Source of the DNA: JAKLKS01 sp964370855
GTDB lineage: Bacteria; Planctomycetota; JAJSAM01; JAKLKS01
Direction: 5' to 3'
Length of the DNA stretch: 7,121 nucleotides
Assembly: GCA_964370855.1 (NCBI GenBank)
Contig: CAYJMF010000176.1
Location: 1-7,121 of the forward strand
The notes below the pieces were generated by a model. The model made no database searches, was not told the origin of the DNA, and saw only the letters and a list, made by a program, of their open reading frames with translations. Of the stretch, positions 6,385 to 7,121 are shown one piece after another (within the stretch, counting starts at the first letter, position 1; each line of letters starts with the position of its first letter). The position numbers and the translations under genes were made by a program.

Positions 6385-7014
6385 ATGGGTCTCCACATCA
6401 TCGAGCACCCGCTCCTGCAGGAGGCCGTGGCGGTCCTCCGGGATCGCCGCACGGACACGGCGGGCTTCCGCGCCGCCATGGCCCAGGCGGCGGCGGTGCT
6501 CTTCCAGGAGGCCTCCGAGGAGCTGCCCACGGAGACCGCCTCCGTCGAGACCCCCCTCGGCTCCGCCCCGGTCCGCCGCCTCCGCCACGGCGTCGTCACC
6601 CTCGTCCCGGTGCTTCGCGCCGGCCTCGGGATGCTCGAGGGGGTCCTTCCGATGGTGCCCGGCGCCCGGGTCGCCCACGTCGGCGTGCGGCGGGACGAAT
6701 CCACGGCGGAGCCCCACGAGTACTACCGCAACGTCCCCGCCTCCGCCGCGGGCACCATCGCCTTCGTCCTCGATCCGATGCTCGCCACGGGGGGCACGCT
6801 GCTCAAGGTCCTCGAGATCCTCGACGAGGTCGGCATGGCGGAGATCCGCGTCCTCTCCGTGGTCGCCGCCCCCGAGGGGGTGCGCGCGCTCCGGGAGGCC
6901 TTCCCCGAGGCGGAGGTCTACCTCGCCGCCGTGGATCGGGGGCTCGACGCGCAGAAGTACATCGTGCCCGGGCTCGGGGACGCGGGGGATCGGTACTTCG
7001 GGACGGAGGGGTAG
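6385..7014 (+). CDS. upp: Uracil phosphoribosyltransferase (pyrimidine salvage)
   Basis: This cytoplasmic enzyme joins uracil to PRPP to give UMP and pyrophosphate, allowing salvage of free uracil. At 209 residues it is full length (the E. coli enzyme has 208). Recognised landmarks in order are the N-terminal HPL (8-10); VPVLRAGLGM (74-83), which contacts PRPP; the type I phosphoribosyltransferase PRPP loop DPMLATGGT (130-138); VAAPEG (160-165); and the C-terminal uracil-binding segment YIVPGLGDAGDRYFGT (192-207). No key residue is missing, so it should be active. An in-frame TAG at 6370-6372 makes the ATG at 6385 the first usable start; no Shine-Dalgarno precedes it. It is transcribed away from the secreted-protein cluster and has no obvious functional link with it. 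No uracil permease or PyrR gene is present in the window. Confidence 0.98.
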   Translation: MGLHIIEHPLLQEAVAVLRDRRTDTAGFRAAMAQAAAVLFQEASEELPTETASVETPLGSAPVRRLRHGVVTLVPVLRAGLGMLEGVLPMVPGARVAHVGVRRDESTAEPHEYYRNVPASAAGTIAFVLDPMLATGGTLLKVLEILDEVGMAEIRVLSVVAAPEGVRALREAFPEAEVYLAAVDRGLDAQKYIVPGLGDAGDRYFGTEG

Positions 7015-7121
7015 GGCGGGAGTTGCGCTTGGCTCTTCGCAATCTCGTGGGCGTTCTCCCATGCGTTGCGCGCCGTGGGCGGGGGGCGGCCCCCCCGGGG
7101 GGGGGGGGGGGGGGGGGAGGG
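7015..7121. other. Region downstream of upp, no gene seen
   Basis: No coding region is supported here. TTGCG (7023-7027) can pair with CGCAA (7038-7042), a 5-bp stem with a 10-base loop, but no U-tract follows, so I do not call a upp terminator. From 7081 the sequence becomes almost pure G/C: six G, CGG, seven C, then a long G run. GGGGGG (7081-7086) can pair with CCCCCC (7091-7096). Confidence 0.6.
7097..7117 (+). repeat. Poly-G homopolymer (21 G) at the window end
   Basis: Twenty-one consecutive G follow seven C, then A and GGG end the window. Runs of this length are rare in bacterial DNA, while false G calls at read ends are typical of two-colour Illumina chemistry. The most likely reading is an assembly edge extended by artefactual sequence; a true G-run able to form a quadruplex is the alternative. 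Confidence 0.85.

Noticed and set aside
6334..7062. Minus-strand open frame of 242 codons opposite upp
   Set aside because: upp on the plus strand is unmistakable, with PRPP loop and uracil-binding segment intact, so this is its antisense shadow.

Overview
This very GC-rich window (most third codon positions are G or C) carries five tightly packed genes on the minus strand, each with a predicted signal peptide, and one divergent housekeeping gene on the plus strand. All but the last gene encode envelope or exported proteins built from helical repeats (HEAT, TPR), beta-sandwich or low-complexity modules. GC-rich coding, secreted HEAT and TPR proteins of unknown function, and HEAT blocks that end in an aromatic W-x-x-W-W type helix all remind me of Planctomycetota or a neighbouring environmental lineage. 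That is an inference from style, since no phylogenetic marker other than upp is present.

Layout from right to left. Positions 6385-7014 (+) encode uracil phosphoribosyltransferase (upp), the only gene with a confident biochemical function. A 60-base divergent control region (6325-6384) separates it from the minus-strand cluster. The cluster runs in this transcription order: a secreted HEAT plus alpha/beta-hydrolase-fold protein (6324-4837) whose catalytic residues look lost; a 129-base gap; a secreted laminin-G-like plus HEAT protein (4707-3493); a 64-base gap that can form a hairpin; a small secreted Gly/Arg-rich protein with a GTG start and a strong Shine-Dalgarno (3428-3054); a secreted TPR protein whose ATG overlaps the preceding TGA (3054-1303); and a secreted helical-repeat protein that starts 4 bases after the TPR gene's stop (1298-93, or from the internal ATG at 1289). 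The last three genes are almost certainly one transcription unit, and the first two may join it by read-through.

How they work together is not known. The cluster reads as a set of exported scaffold or binding proteins, with no clear enzyme left in it. No transposon, CRISPR array, tRNA, rRNA, toxin-antitoxin pair or known defence system is visible. The most interesting points are the apparently dead hydrolase fold fused to HEAT repeats, the identical 10-base TAGGATGGAG element just before two start codons (possible leaderless promoters), and the coupled small RGG-rich protein and TPR protein. The right end is a 21-base G homopolymer that looks like a contig-end sequencing artefact.
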